Below, one piece after another: positions 1-8,578 of a DNA stretch of 64,000 nt. The position numbers and the translations under genes are program-made. Positions within the stretch are counted from its first letter, which is position 1, and each line of letters opens with the position of its first letter. Origin of the DNA: Stigmatella ashevillena (lineage in GTDB: Bacteria; Myxococcota; Myxococcia; Myxococcales; Myxococcaceae); the NCBI RefSeq assembly GCF_028368975.1, contig NZ_JAQNDM010000002.1, forward strand, positions 9,170,425 through 9,234,424, written 5' to 3'. The notes beneath the pieces were generated by a model. That model saw only the letters and a program-made list of their open reading frames with translations. It had not been told where the DNA came from and did not search any database.

Positions 1-2
1 CC

Positions 3-653
3 TCCACGCGGACCACCGCCCTGGAGCCGGGCCATGCCGTGATGTTCCTCCAGGCTGCGGGGGTGACACTGCTCGTCTCCGTGGGCGCCATGGCCCTGGC
101 GGTTCCGTTGGGGTTGCTGCTGGCGCTGGTGCGGCTCTATGGACCCCGGTGGCTGGGCGGGCTGGCCACGGCCTATGTGGAGTTGCTGCGGGGAACGCCG
201 GTGCTGTTGCAGCTCTACGTCCTCTATTTCGGGCTGGCGGGCGTGCTGCGGCTGGACGCCCTCAGCGCCGCCATTCTGGGACTGGGCCTCAACTACGCCG
301 CCTACGAGGCAGAGGTGTACCGCGCGGGAGTCCTGGCCGTGCCCCGGGGGCAGATGGAGGCGGCGCTGGCGCTGGGGATGACGACCCCGCTGGCGCTGCG
401 CCGGGTGGTGGTGCCTCAAGCCTTCCGGGTGGCGCTCCCAGGCGTGACGAACGATTTCATCGCCTTGTTGAAGGACAGCTCGCTGGTGTCCGTCATCTCC
501 GTGGTCGAGCTGACCAAGCGCATGACGATCGTCGCCGTGGATGTCCGGAGCTGGCTGTTGCCGGGGGCGATGTGCGCGGCGCTCTACCTGGCGATGAGCT
601 ACCCCTTGTCCCGCCTGGCCCGGTGGCTCGAGGCGAAGCTGGAGCGTGCATGA
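3..653 (+). CDS. Amino-acid ABC transporter permease (HisM/GlnP type), probably 5'-truncated by the window
   Basis: Inner-membrane permease subunit of a polar amino-acid importer. Several hydrophobic segments are visible, and the cytoplasmic EAA loop reads MEAALALGMTTPLALRRVVV followed by PQAFRVALPG, typical of the HisMQ/GlnP family. A GTG (39) and an ATG (42) could start a protein of about 204 residues, but the frame stays open to base 3 with coding-like residues before them. This family is often fused to an N-terminal substrate-binding domain, so the gene may begin outside the window. Its TGA overlaps the ATG of the ATPase gene (ATGA at 650-653), so the two are translationally coupled. No binding-protein gene is visible here. 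Substrate unknown; the adjacent convergent aminotransferase/Lrp pair makes amino-acid use plausible (inference). Confidence 0.85.
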   Translation, partial: STRTTALEPGHAVMFLQAAGVTLLVSVGAMALAVPLGLLLALVRLYGPRWLGGLATAYVELLRGTPVLLQLYVLYFGLAGVLRLDALSAAILGLGLNYAAYEAEVYRAGVLAVPRGQMEAALALGMTTPLALRRVVVPQAFRVALPGVTNDFIALLKDSSLVSVISVVELTKRMTIVAVDVRSWLLPGAMCAALYLAMSYPLSRLARWLEAKLERA

Positions 654-1387
654 TCGACGTTCGCGGGCTGACCAAGCGCTACGAGGGCCACACGATCCTG
701 GACGGCATCAGCGCGCACTTTCGCCAGGACGAGGTGGTGGCCCTGGTGGGGCCTTCGGGGGGAGGGAAGAGCACGCTGCTGCGGTGCCTCAACGGGCTGG
801 AGACCTTCGACGCGGGAACGGTGCAGGTCGGCGAGCACCAGCTCTCCCCTGGGAGCGCGAGTGCCCGGGGCAAGGAGCTCTGGAGCATCCGGCAGCGGGT
901 GGGCTTCGTCTTTCAGCAGTGGCACCTGTTCGCGCACCGCACGGCGCTGGGCAATGTCATCGAGGCGCCGGTGCACGTGAAGCACCAGAGTCTCCGGGAA
1001 GCCACGGAGCGAGGGCGCGAGTTGCTCGCCAAGGTGGGCCTGTCTCACCGCGAGGCGGCCTACCCCTCGGAGTTGTCCGGGGGCGAGCAGCAACGGGTGG
1101 CCATCGCGCGGGCATTGGCGATGGACCCCGAGGTGCTCCTGTTGGATGAGCCCACGAGCGCGTTGGACCCCGAGCGGGTGGGAGCGCTCGTCACCCTGCT
1201 GGCACGCCTCCGGGACGAGGGGCTGTCGATGGTGGTGGTGACGCACGAGATGCGCTTTGCGCTCGCGCTCGCGTCGCGGGTGTTGGTGCTCCACGGGGGG
1301 CGCATCATTGAAGAGGGCCCTCCGGGGGAAGTGCTCACGCGTCCCCAGCACGAGCGGACGCGCGCCTTCCTCGGTTTGCCCTCATAA
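650..1387 (+). CDS. Amino-acid ABC transporter ATP-binding protein
   Basis: Cytoplasmic ATPase that powers the permease encoded just upstream. It has Walker A (GPSGGGKST), a Q-loop region (VFQQWHLFAHRTAL), the signature [15 protein letters not shown], Walker B (VLLLDEPTSALD) and the switch histidine (VVVTHEM). At 245 residues it is the normal length for the GlnQ/HisP family. The ATG at 650 was chosen because it overlaps the permease stop and starts directly with the usual IDVRGLTKRY strand; a longer open frame upstream only reads the permease gene out of frame. The gene ends 22 bp before the convergent aminotransferase. Function is firm, the transported amino acid is not known. Confidence 0.93.
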   Translation: MIDVRGLTKRYEGHTILDGISAHFRQDEVVALVGPSGGGKSTLLRCLNGLETFDAGTVQVGEHQLSPGSASARGKELWSIRQRVGFVFQQWHLFAHRTALGNVIEAPVHVKHQSLREATERGRELLAKVGLSHREAAYPSELSGGEQQRVAIARALAMDPEVLLLDEPTSALDPERVGALVTLLARLRDEGLSMVVVTHEMRFALALASRVLVLHGGRIIEEGPPGEVLTRPQHERTRAFLGLPS

Positions 1388-1409
1388 GGAGGGGGGGCGC
1401 CCGAAGGGG

Positions 1410-2624
1410 CTACTGCGTGGAAATCACCGCCCCCAACCGGCGGATCCCCTCGCGGATGAGCTCGGGGGGCCGGTTGGAGTAGTTCAAGCGCATGAACTCC
1501 TTGCGCGGGTGGGCGGCGAAGAAGCTCGTGCCGGGGACAAAGGCCACCTTCTTCTCGAGCGCCTTGGGAAAGAGCTCCTCCGCGCTCATCCCCTGCGGCA
1601 GCTCCACCCAGACGAACATGCCGCCGTCCGGCTGCGTCCAGCGGGTGCCCGGGGGCATGTTCTCCTTCAGGGCGTCGAGCATCACCAGGCACCGCTCTCC
1701 ATACTGGGCGCGGAGCTGGTTCAGGTGCCCGGTGTAGTCGAACTGGTTCAGCAGCTTGAGGGTCGCCCGCTGGGCCAGCGTGGCGGTATGCAGGTCTGAA
1801 GCCTGCTTGGCGATGGTGAGGCTGCGGATGAGCTCTCGGGGGCCGGTCACCCAGCCAATGCGCAGCCCGGGGGCGAGCGTCTTCGAGAACGTGCTCAGCT
1901 GGAGGACGACGCCCTCGGTGTCCAGCGACGCCAGCGACGGCAGGGGCTTGCCGCGGAAGCGCAGCTCGCCATACGGGTCATCCTCGAGGATGAGCACGCG
2001 GTGGCGCTGCGCGAGCTGGACGAGCAGGTGACGGCGCTCGAGCGAGAGGCTGGTGCCCTTCGGGTTGTGGAAGTTGGGGACGATGTAGATGAGCTTGGGG
2101 CGGCGCTCGATGAGGATGCGCTCCAAGTCCTCCACGCACATGCCGTCATCATCGCTGCCCGCGACGGCGAACGTGGCCTCGTACCCACTGAAGGTCTGCA
2201 GGGCGGCCAGGTAGCTGGGATTCTCCACCACCACCACATCGCCCGGGTCCAGCAGCACCTTGGCCGTCAGCTCGATGCCCTGCTGGGAGCCACAGGTGAT
2301 GAGCACCTGATCCGCGCTGACGCGCATGCCTCCCTTGGCCAGGTGCGAGCAGATCCACTCCCGGAGAGGAGCGAAGCCCTCGGTGGTGCTGTACTGCAAT
2401 GCCGCCGGCCCCTCCGAGGCGAAGACCTCGGCATGGGCTTGGGCAATGGCGGCCAGAGGGAACAGCTCCGGGGCGGGCAGCCCCCCTGCGAAGGAGAGGA
2501 TGTCGGGACGCTCGGCCACCTTGAGGATTTCGCGGACGGCGGACGCTTTGAGCTGCGTCATGCGGTGGGCGAGCGGGAACTCCGCCTTGGGACGGACGAG
2601 CGGGGACGGGGTGGCGGGAATCAA
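1410..2624 (-). CDS. PLP-dependent aminotransferase, class I/II (MocR/2-aminoadipate aminotransferase-like)
   Basis: Fold-type I PLP transaminase of 404 residues. The PLP-binding lysine is K248 in STFSKTLAPGLRIGW; the aspartate that pairs with the pyridine nitrogen lies in LEDDPYGE (about 214-220), and the asparagine motif is PNFHNPKG (about 183-189). The overall pattern (LSFAGGLPAPELFP near the N terminus, YSTTEGFAPLREW) matches the LysN/MocR aminotransferase family without the GntR DNA-binding domain. Likely substrates are aromatic or branched amino acids or 2-aminoadipate; the sequence does not decide. Its ATG overlaps the stop of the lrp-type gene by 4 bp, so the pair is one operon and the regulator probably controls this enzyme in response to its amino-acid ligand (inference). 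Confidence 0.92.
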   Translation of the reverse strand: MIPATPSPLVRPKAEFPLAHRMTQLKASAVREILKVAERPDILSFAGGLPAPELFPLAAIAQAHAEVFASEGPAALQYSTTEGFAPLREWICSHLAKGGMRVSADQVLITCGSQQGIELTAKVLLDPGDVVVVENPSYLAALQTFSGYEATFAVAGSDDDGMCVEDLERILIERRPKLIYIVPNFHNPKGTSLSLERRHLLVQLAQRHRVLILEDDPYGELRFRGKPLPSLASLDTEGVVLQLSTFSKTLAPGLRIGWVTGPRELIRSLTIAKQASDLHTATLAQRATLKLLNQFDYTGHLNQLRAQYGERCLVMLDALKENMPPGTRWTQPDGGMFVWVELPQGMSAEELFPKALEKKVAFVPGTSFFAAHPRKEFMRLNYSNRPPELIREGIRRLGAVISTQ

Positions 2625-3088
2625 AGGCGGTCTCCTTTCAGCGGCAGGGAAACGTACGTCTCCTCCTTGATGGAGGTGAGAACGATGGTGGTGTGAGTGC
2701 GTGTGACTCCGTCGATGAGCCTCAGGGTCTCGACGAGCAGCGTGTCGAGCGTCTTCGTGTTCGTGGTCCTCACCTTGAGGACGTACGAGTCCTGCCCGGC
2801 GACCCGGTGGGCTTCGAGCACTTCCGGCAGGGCCAGCACCTTCCGGGCGAACCCCTCGAAGTACTTCGGGTGCTCGATGCCCACGCCGATAAAGGCGGTG
2901 ATGTCCTTGCCCAGCCGCGCGGCATCCACCTTCGCCGCGTAACCGGTGATGACCCCTCGCTCCTCGAGCTTGCGGATGCGCTCGGCCACGGCGGGCTGGG
3001 ACAGCCCGACCGCCCGGGACAGCTCCAGCTGGGTGGCCCGTCCATCCCGTTGAAGCAGGTCAATGATTCGAGAATCAAGGTCGTCCAT
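2621..3088 (-). CDS. Lrp/AsnC family transcriptional regulator
   Basis: DNA-binding regulator of 155 residues, the usual Lrp/AsnC length. Residues about 1-60 hold the winged helix-turn-helix (DSRIIDLLQRDGR then LSRAVGLSQPAVAERIRKLE and GVITGYAA); the rest is the RAM ligand-binding domain (YVLKVRT, TLRLIDGVTRTHTTIVL). Lrp/AsnC proteins form multimers and sense amino acids. It sits directly upstream of, and overlaps, the aminotransferase gene on the same strand. Its own upstream region is unusually AT-rich and holds a 16-bp palindrome ten bases before the ATG, which fits autoregulation (inference). The ATG at 3088 begins the canonical LDxxDxxIL-like helix. Confidence 0.95.
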   Translation of the reverse strand: MDDLDSRIIDLLQRDGRATQLELSRAVGLSQPAVAERIRKLEERGVITGYAAKVDAARLGKDITAFIGVGIEHPKYFEGFARKVLALPEVLEAHRVAGQDSYVLKVRTTNTKTLDTLLVETLRLIDGVTRTHTTIVLTSIKEETYVSLPLKGDRL

Positions 3089-3097
3089 CGAGGTTGG

Positions 3098-3143
3098 CCT
3101 TATTTTTATAAGGGTTCGTGGAGAATCTCGAATAATATATATT
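3098..3143 (-). promoter_or_regulatory. AT-rich promoter/operator island of the lrp-type gene
   Basis: A run of A/T in an otherwise GC-rich region, just upstream of the lrp ATG. It holds a perfect palindrome CCTTAT-TTTT-ATAAGG (3098-3113), a 9-bp palindrome GAGAATCTC (3121-3129) and AATATATATT (3134-3143). Lrp/AsnC proteins bind AT-rich inverted repeats, so this is a good candidate autoregulatory operator covering the promoter and the ribosome-binding region. The palindromes are seen directly; the function is inferred. Confidence 0.5.
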
Positions 3144-3149
3144 TTCTGG

Positions 3150-3188
3150 GCAAAGCTTTCAAGGGCCTGAGCAAAGCTTTCAAGGGCC
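3150..3188. repeat. Two-copy 21-bp tandem repeat
   Basis: The 18-base unit GCAAAGCTTTCAAGGGCC occurs at 3150-3167 and again at 3171-3188, separated by TGA, so the period is 21 bp. Each unit contains the 8-bp palindrome AAAGCTTT. The repeat lies between the AT-rich lrp promoter and the 3' end of the enoyl-CoA hydratase pseudogene. It might be a duplicated regulatory site or decay debris. Confidence 0.7.
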
Positions 3189-3197
3189 GTGGAGGCG

Positions 3198-3490
3198 CTA
3201 CTCGAAGCGGCCGCGGCGGCCCGCGCCTCGGGCGAAGCGCTGAGCGCCTTTGACGGACTCGGCCTCCAGCCTGCTCGTAGGCCGAGCGCCGGTCCGCCAG
3301 CATGCCGGTCTGAGGAAAGGCGGCGAGCTCACGCGCCAGCGCTTCGGCCGCTTGGCGCGCGCAGCGCGCGCGACAGGCCAATGAGCCGCGGCAGCCGCAC
3401 CGTCCCCCCATCTATGATGGGGGGACACCCCAGCGGTGGCAGAAGACGCCCAGGGTGAGGGGGCCGTTCTTCTCGACGCGGAGGCCATGG
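3198..3490 (-). pseudogene. Enoyl-CoA hydratase/crotonase pseudogene (several lesions)
   Basis: Pieces of a crotonase-family protein read in order on the minus strand but in different frames. From about 3490 downward one frame gives NGPLTLGVFCHRWGVP, then a shift near 3425 leads to IDGGTVRLPRLIGLSRA. An internal deletion of the following segment (the family normally has LDLILTGRPV and more) joins this to QAAEALARELAAFPQT and ADRRSAYEQ. A further shift and deletion near 3265 leads to ESVKGAQRFARGAGRRGRFE and a stop at 3198. A complete homologue is about 260 residues; roughly 100 remain and the N-terminal half is not recognisable. It reads toward the lrp-type gene, so it is a dead gene, not a frameshift-regulated one. 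Confidence 0.8.
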
Positions 3491-3544
3491 GGGGCGCAGA
3501 CTGGCACGAGCCCTGGCCCCGGGAAATCCCTCCAACGCGGCGGG

Positions 3545-4855
3545 CTAACCGCCCAGGGCGCCGTTGAGCAGCGGGGCGAGCACGCTCATCCCCGGATCAT
3601 CCGCGTTGTAGCCGTTGGGCGGCTCGTAGATGCGGACGCGCTGGTTCTCATTGACGAAGCGCTGCAGGAAGACGTCCATCGTCACGAACTCGCTGTAGCA
3701 CTTGTAGTTCTGCACGAACGGCCACTCGAGGTACTCCCACGGGTAGCGCTTCTTCTCCATCTTCTGGCAGGCGTGGGAGCCGACGAAGGTGATGATCGTG
3801 CTGCAGTGGCTGGCGTTGATGGGGCGCTCGTAGGGGATGAAGTAGCTGAAGTTCGGGTAGAGGTTCAGCTCCGCGACGAGCTTGTCCTGATCCTTCTTCC
3901 AGTGGCTGAGCACCGACTCCTTGTCGTTGGGCGAGTGGAAGCGCTCGTAGGAGAAGCGCGAGTAGTTGTAGTCGCGCAGGTAGCCCGTGTAGGCGAGCTG
4001 ATCATTGGGGAACTCCCGGGCCACCATGCGGTTGATGGTGCCGAAGTCGCCCTGGCTGAAGGAGGCCGGCAGCAGCGAGAACACCGAGTTGAGGTTCCAC
4101 GACTGGCGGATCGTGTCGTGCAGCGGCCGCGAGTCGAAGGTGATGTTCGGCGCCAGGTGGATGGGGCCCGAGTCGTTCAGCAGGTAGCCCTTCGCGGGGT
4201 TGATGGCGCGGCGGATGAAGTAGTACGCGGACGAGGTGGCCGCCCCGCCGGCGCTGTAGCCGGTGACGAGCAGCTTCTGCACGCTGGGGAACTGCGTCTT
4301 GGCGTAGTTGGCCGCGGCCAGGGTGTTGGTGTAGCCGGAGTGGTTCCAGGCGAGCGGCGGGTTCGCCCCAGTCTGATCCACGTAGGTGGCGGCGTTGTTG
4401 CCCACGTGCACGTCACCCGTGCAGTACGGCAGATAGACGATGTTCCAGCCCTTCGTGACCAGATCGGTCCGGGAGCGGCCCGGCAGGCCCGGGTCCGCGC
4501 CGTTCACGAGCGGCGAGACGTACTTCGCGGTGATTTGCTGCATGTAGTCTTCCGCGATGCCGTTCGGATTGGCGGCGCCCAGCACTCCGGCGCGGCCGCT
4601 ACAGGTGTCGTAGTCCCAGCACGCGCCGCCACCTTCGAGCAGGAACAGCACGTTGGGCGAGCCCGTCTTGTGGACGAAGAACTTGTACTGCGAGCCATTG
4701 CCGCACTTGGTCCCTGGCAATTCCACCTTCTGCCAGGGGTAGGTGTTTCCTCCGTCGACGACGAGATCGATGATTGCGGGTAAGAGCACTTCGCCGCGGG
4801 CGAGCCCGGGCGAGGCTACGAGGGCCAGAAGGCCCAGGAGAAGATGGCGCTTCAT
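3545..4855 (-). CDS. Secreted pectin acetylesterase family hydrolase
   Basis: Exported serine esterase of 436 residues. A Sec signal peptide ([21 protein letters not shown]) is followed by the pectinacetylesterase pattern: oxyanion region [17 protein letters not shown] (about 69-85), nucleophile S201 in [10 protein letters not shown], and a late conserved histidine in NASHCSTI. Plant and bacterial family members remove acetyl groups from pectin; bacterial ones may act on other acetylated glycans. The gene stands alone, divergent from the next gene 95 bp away. The ATG at 4855 opens directly into the signal peptide and has an AGGAGTG ribosome site just upstream. Confidence 0.88.
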   Translation of the reverse strand: MKRHLLLGLLALVASPGLARGEVLLPAIIDLVVDGGNTYPWQKVELPGTKCGNGSQYKFFVHKTGSPNVLFLLEGGGACWDYDTCSGRAGVLGAANPNGIAEDYMQQITAKYVSPLVNGADPGLPGRSRTDLVTKGWNIVYLPYCTGDVHVGNNAATYVDQTGANPPLAWNHSGYTNTLAAANYAKTQFPSVQKLLVTGYSAGGAATSSAYYFIRRAINPAKGYLLNDSGPIHLAPNITFDSRPLHDTIRQSWNLNSVFSLLPASFSQGDFGTINRMVAREFPNDQLAYTGYLRDYNYSRFSYERFHSPNDKESVLSHWKKDQDKLVAELNLYPNFSYFIPYERPINASHCSTIITFVGSHACQKMEKKRYPWEYLEWPFVQNYKCYSEFVTMDVFLQRFVNENQRVRIYEPPNGYNADDPGMSVLAPLLNGALGG

Positions 4856-4950
4856 GACAGACCACTCCTGTTTGGGGAGATTTCCAGGCTATCCCGTGAA
4901 CGCGAAAGGGGATAGGGGTTGTTGATGCGTCAGGAGGAGATGCGGCCAAC

Positions 4951-5646
4951 ATGGGCATGAACGTTTTTGGGAAGGCATTGCCGCGGCGCGTCGTGGGAGG
5001 GGCTGCCGTGTTGGTGCTGGGTGTGAGCCTTTGGCTTTGGCTCACGGCGCCACAGGAGCCCCGCGCGCCTGGAGAATCCGCGCCTGCGTCTCCTGGAACT
5101 GCGCTGGCACCGCCCTCTCCGGATGCCTCCGCGCTTCCGGGGACAGTCCCTGCCCGTGAGCCGGATGTTTTGACGCAATCCGTCCAGGTTCCTCCCGGGG
5201 CAGAGGCGCTGTCTCCGGCGGGCTATCCGGTCAACCTGGAGCAGTTGAAGGCGCGGCTTCCGGGAAACCTGTACTGGAAGACCGCTGCGCCCACGAAGGA
5301 TCCCCAACTGCTCCAGGAGCGCGCCGAGCAGGAGCGGAGCCAGAATGTCCTCTTCGGCAAGATTCAGGCGGGCGATGCCTCCGAGGAGGAGATTCAGCAG
5401 TACTACGATTACCGCCGCCAGCTCTCGGAGGATTACCTCTCGTTCGCGGCCGTGTTGCTGAGCGACCAGGGAGCGCAGCTCCCCGAGCGCGACCGGGGCG
5501 TTCTCGAGCTGAGCGTCCAGATGCACCGGGACCGGCTCAAGGCGCTTCCCCGGCAGCGCGAGGAGGCCCTTGAGCGCAAGCAACTTCAGGATCGGCGCCG
5601 GGAGGAATGGCGCCGCAGCCGCGGGGGGAACACGGTTCCCCCCTGA
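4951..5646 (+). CDS. Membrane-anchored protein of unknown function, charged C-terminal half
   Basis: 231 residues; no family recognised. An N-terminal hydrophobic segment (about 15-32, VVGGAAVLVLGVSLWLWL) is likely an uncleaved anchor. It is followed by a Pro/Ala/Ser-rich stretch (about 35-75) and then a highly charged, probably helical region to the end, rich in Glu, Gln and Arg (RAEQERSQN, SEEEIQQYYDYRRQLSEDYLSF, then a basic tail). This looks like an envelope-anchored coiled-coil or chaperone-like protein facing the periplasm. The ATG at 4951 follows an AGGAGGAG about 11 bases upstream; the ATG at 4957 is an alternative. It faces the next gene tail to tail. Confidence 0.75.
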   Translation: MGMNVFGKALPRRVVGGAAVLVLGVSLWLWLTAPQEPRAPGESAPASPGTALAPPSPDASALPGTVPAREPDVLTQSVQVPPGAEALSPAGYPVNLEQLKARLPGNLYWKTAAPTKDPQLLQERAEQERSQNVLFGKIQAGDASEEEIQQYYDYRRQLSEDYLSFAAVLLSDQGAQLPERDRGVLELSVQMHRDRLKALPRQREEALERKQLQDRRREEWRRSRGGNTVPP

Positions 5647-5647
5647 A

Positions 5648-5686
5648 GGGCTCCCTGGAGAACGTCTCCCGCCCCCAGGGAGTCCC
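5648..5686. terminator. Hairpin between convergent genes
   Basis: CTCCCTGG (5651-5658) pairs with CCAGGGAG (5675-5682), extended by GGG/CCC with a bulge, around a 16-base loop. It fills the 44-bp gap between two convergent stop codons, so it may terminate both. There is no T tract. Confidence 0.45.
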
Positions 5687-5690
5687 GGGC

Positions 5691-8522
5691 TCACGGCACG
5701 CTGTAGCCGGCGCCCATCCCGTCATCCCCTGCGGGAACCTGCTCGGACACGGGCACCTGGACCTTGCAACTGCTGCGGGTGGGATTGCCCGCGCGGTCCT
5801 TCACCGTGAAGTAGAGGGTGTACACGCGGCCGTTACCGGCGGTGTTGCGCTCCGCGCGCAGCAGCGCGGAAGCCTTGCCGGTGATGTTGATGTCGTACCG
5901 GGTGTTTCCGTCCTCGTCGCCCGCCGCATCCTCCGGCTCGTCGCTGGTGATGGAGGTGATGGTTCCCTGGGACTGGATGTCCGCCCAGTACTCGCACACA
6001 TCGCTGGCCTTGGCGCAGTCGCTCAGCAGCACCGGGCGCAGCTCCCCCGTGGCCGGCCACAGGGACACGACAGGCTTGGGCTCTAGGACTGGGCCCTGCT
6101 TGTCCTCCACCACGACCGTCCGGGAGAGGGGCGTGGCCCAGTTGTATGAGCTGTCCCGGACCGAGTAGGTGAGGGTGTAGGTGCCCACCGTGTGGGGCTG
6201 GACCCGGCCCTGCTGGGTGACGGAGGCGGAGAGGTCGCCGTAGCACTGGTCGTGGGCGGTCACGCGGGGGTCCACGAACGCGCTGCCGCACGCGATGGTC
6301 ATCTGCGCCGGGCCATTGAGCGTCAGGGTGGGCGGCAAGGTGTCATCCACGGTGACCTGACGGATGGCGCTCACCACGTTCCATTTCGAGTCGATGGCCA
6401 TGTACTGCACCGAGTAGGTGCCCTCGGCGCCCGTGTTGGGGCCGGGTCCGTAGTCGTCCGGATCCTGGCTGCCCGGAACGCCGTCCATGTCGTCATCGCC
6501 GGAGTTGAACTTGCGGATGGCCAGCGGCTTGCCGCACATGTCCGTGGCGCTCGCGCCGGGATCATTCCAGACATCCACGCCGCACTGGAGCAGCATGGGG
6601 CTCTCGCCGTTGAGCACCAGGGTGGTCTCTCCCGGGCTCGTGCCCCTTTCTACGCGGACCGTGGCTTGGCACGAGGCGGACAGCCCCGCCGCGTCGGTGC
6701 AAGTGAGCTTCACCGTGTGGGTGCCTGGCGTGTACGGCCCACCGGGCGTTTGAACACAGGTGAAGGTATCGCCCTCGTCGGGATCATATGAGCCCTGGTT
6801 CACCGAGCCGCTCACCGGGCCGCAAGCGCCGCCCAGGATGACATCCTTGCAGAGGGCCACGGGGGCGCGGTTGGCCGGCGCGAGGCTCTCCCAGGTTCGT
6901 GTGCCGGTATCCGAGAGCGAGCCCACGGACGCGGCGATGGCGTCGCCGCCCGTCAGGGTGCCCGTGTAGCAGAAGACATTCTGTCCGGCGTTGTCGGTGT
7001 TGCCGAACCCGGCGAGCGTGTGCACCCCGGCCACGGCCCAGTCCACGCGGACCCCCGTCACGGGCTGCCCATTCGTGTCGAGCAGGGTGGCGGTCAGGCA
7101 GTGGTCGCTCTGGACCGGACCGCTGCTGTCCTCGGGGGTGACGGTCAGGCTGGCGGCCACGGCCACGGGCGCCAGGGACATGCCGCCTGCGTAGCCATAG
7201 GAGTCATAGTCGTCAAACCCATACATGAAAGCCCCGAAGGGCAGGTCGGCCGCGAGGTGGTGCGCGCCATGGCTTACCGAGAGCTGGGCGCCCGAAAACC
7301 CGCTGGCGCCGATGACGGTGAACTCGCCCTCCGGGACAAGGGCTCCGTCGAGCCGAAAGCCTTGGACGGCGGACGAAGGGACCACCACGTTGATGAAGTT
7401 GTATTGAAAACCGCCCTGGGGGGCGGTGACCGTGTACTGGGCCAGGAATTGCTCGTAGGGTGGGATGAGCATCATGAACGGATCGGACGTCACGCCGTCG
7501 TAGCTGGAGCTGTTCGAGTACTGGGCCACCAGGATGGGTTGAGTGGACGAGATGTGCGCCATGCCTTGGATGATCTGCTGGTGGACCTGCCCCCGGGCCA
7601 GCGTGGCCACGGCCGTGCCGTTGATGCTCACCTCGGTCCCGTTCTTGGCCGCCACGAATCGGAAGGTGTCCCCATTGTTTCGGGTCTTGAGCGGAACGGT
7701 TGCGAAGCTCTTGCCCCAGGTGGTCGTCGGTGGGAGTTGCTCGACGAGGTGATCACACGCATAGGTGTCCCCATCGGGAATGTTGGCGCACTCGTGTCCG
7801 CCAAAGACCGCGATGGGATGGGTGGAGTGGAGGGAGGAACCGGAGAGATCGGCTTGGTCCGACTGGGTGCTGCGCAACTGATAGGTCTGTCCCCGGCCAA
7901 GGGTGATGGAGAAGGGGGCCTCTGCTGCGTGAGAGCCTGCCCTCGCCGTGGGGGTGATGGTGATGACCGTGTTGTCTTCCGTGGCCACCAGGCCAAATTG
8001 TGTGCCGTTGACAACACCGGTGTTCTTGAATCCGAGCGCCAGGTAATCCGTGCCCAGGATGTCCGTGGGCAGGCCCAGGAACGCATCCGTGGAGGCCTTG
8101 ACGCGGTTCAGTCCGTAGACGGCAATCTCCTCGCCGGCCGTGATGTGGATGCCCTTGCTCTCCACCAGATCCGAGGTGGTGAGCTGAGCCGTCCCGGGAA
8201 GAGTCACAGGAGTGGCCTGGCCCGGGACGACCTCGAAGTTCCTGGAGAACCCCATGCCGGGAATCTCCACCGTGCCCGTGGTGGCCTGCTCGCCGGTGAT
8301 GAAGATTGTCAGCGTGGGGGTGGAATAGCCGTAGTTGCCTGGGAATGTCAGCCAGAACTCCTTGCCACGGCTGTCCATGCTGGTGGGTGATGTCAGGGAT
8401 TGCCAGCGCGGGGCGGCAGACGGCGGTGACAGGGGTTCTTCCCGGCCCTCGTTTCCGCACCCCATCAACCACCCGAAAACAAACAGCGGCCACAAGCGTG
8501 GCTTCGACTCTTGAATTCTCAT
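5691..8522 (-). CDS. IgGFc-binding-type surface lipoprotein with Ig-like/HYR domains
   Basis: About 943 residues, predicted exported lipoprotein: MRIQESKPRLWPLFVFGWLMGC puts a lipobox cysteine right after the hydrophobic core. The N-terminal half (KEFWLTFPGNY, then GTVEIPGMGFSRNFEVVPG, DNTVITITPTA and FGGHECANIP) matches the IgGFc-binding domain family that is abundant in deltaproteobacterial surface proteins. After it come a Big-1-like domain (LTATLLDTNGQPVTGVRVDW) and at least three HYR/DUF5011-like beta domains (GTHTVKLTCTDAAG, GTYSVQYMAID, GTYTLTYSVRD). A role in adhesion or cell-cell contact is inferred. The longer open frame to 8579 is rejected because the signal peptide begins at the ATG at 8522, which has a G-rich ribosome site. 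Confidence 0.82.
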   Translation of the reverse strand: MRIQESKPRLWPLFVFGWLMGCGNEGREEPLSPPSAAPRWQSLTSPTSMDSRGKEFWLTFPGNYGYSTPTLTIFITGEQATTGTVEIPGMGFSRNFEVVPGQATPVTLPGTAQLTTSDLVESKGIHITAGEEIAVYGLNRVKASTDAFLGLPTDILGTDYLALGFKNTGVVNGTQFGLVATEDNTVITITPTARAGSHAAEAPFSITLGRGQTYQLRSTQSDQADLSGSSLHSTHPIAVFGGHECANIPDGDTYACDHLVEQLPPTTTWGKSFATVPLKTRNNGDTFRFVAAKNGTEVSINGTAVATLARGQVHQQIIQGMAHISSTQPILVAQYSNSSSYDGVTSDPFMMLIPPYEQFLAQYTVTAPQGGFQYNFINVVVPSSAVQGFRLDGALVPEGEFTVIGASGFSGAQLSVSHGAHHLAADLPFGAFMYGFDDYDSYGYAGGMSLAPVAVAASLTVTPEDSSGPVQSDHCLTATLLDTNGQPVTGVRVDWAVAGVHTLAGFGNTDNAGQNVFCYTGTLTGGDAIAASVGSLSDTGTRTWESLAPANRAPVALCKDVILGGACGPVSGSVNQGSYDPDEGDTFTCVQTPGGPYTPGTHTVKLTCTDAAGLSASCQATVRVERGTSPGETTLVLNGESPMLLQCGVDVWNDPGASATDMCGKPLAIRKFNSGDDDMDGVPGSQDPDDYGPGPNTGAEGTYSVQYMAIDSKWNVVSAIRQVTVDDTLPPTLTLNGPAQMTIACGSAFVDPRVTAHDQCYGDLSASVTQQGRVQPHTVGTYTLTYSVRDSSYNWATPLSRTVVVEDKQGPVLEPKPVVSLWPATGELRPVLLSDCAKASDVCEYWADIQSQGTITSITSDEPEDAAGDEDGNTRYDINITGKASALLRAERNTAGNGRVYTLYFTVKDRAGNPTRSSCKVQVPVSEQVPAGDDGMGAGYSVP

Positions 8523-8578
8523 AATGCGGTCCCCCCCCGTACAGCAAACCGTCACAGTGCGTTTCGGCTCTGCGCGCA

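Noticed and set aside
3455-4783. 442-codon plus-strand open frame
   Set aside because: It lies antisense to the pectin acetylesterase gene, which has a signal peptide and catalytic motifs. Long antisense frames are expected where third positions are strongly G/C-biased.
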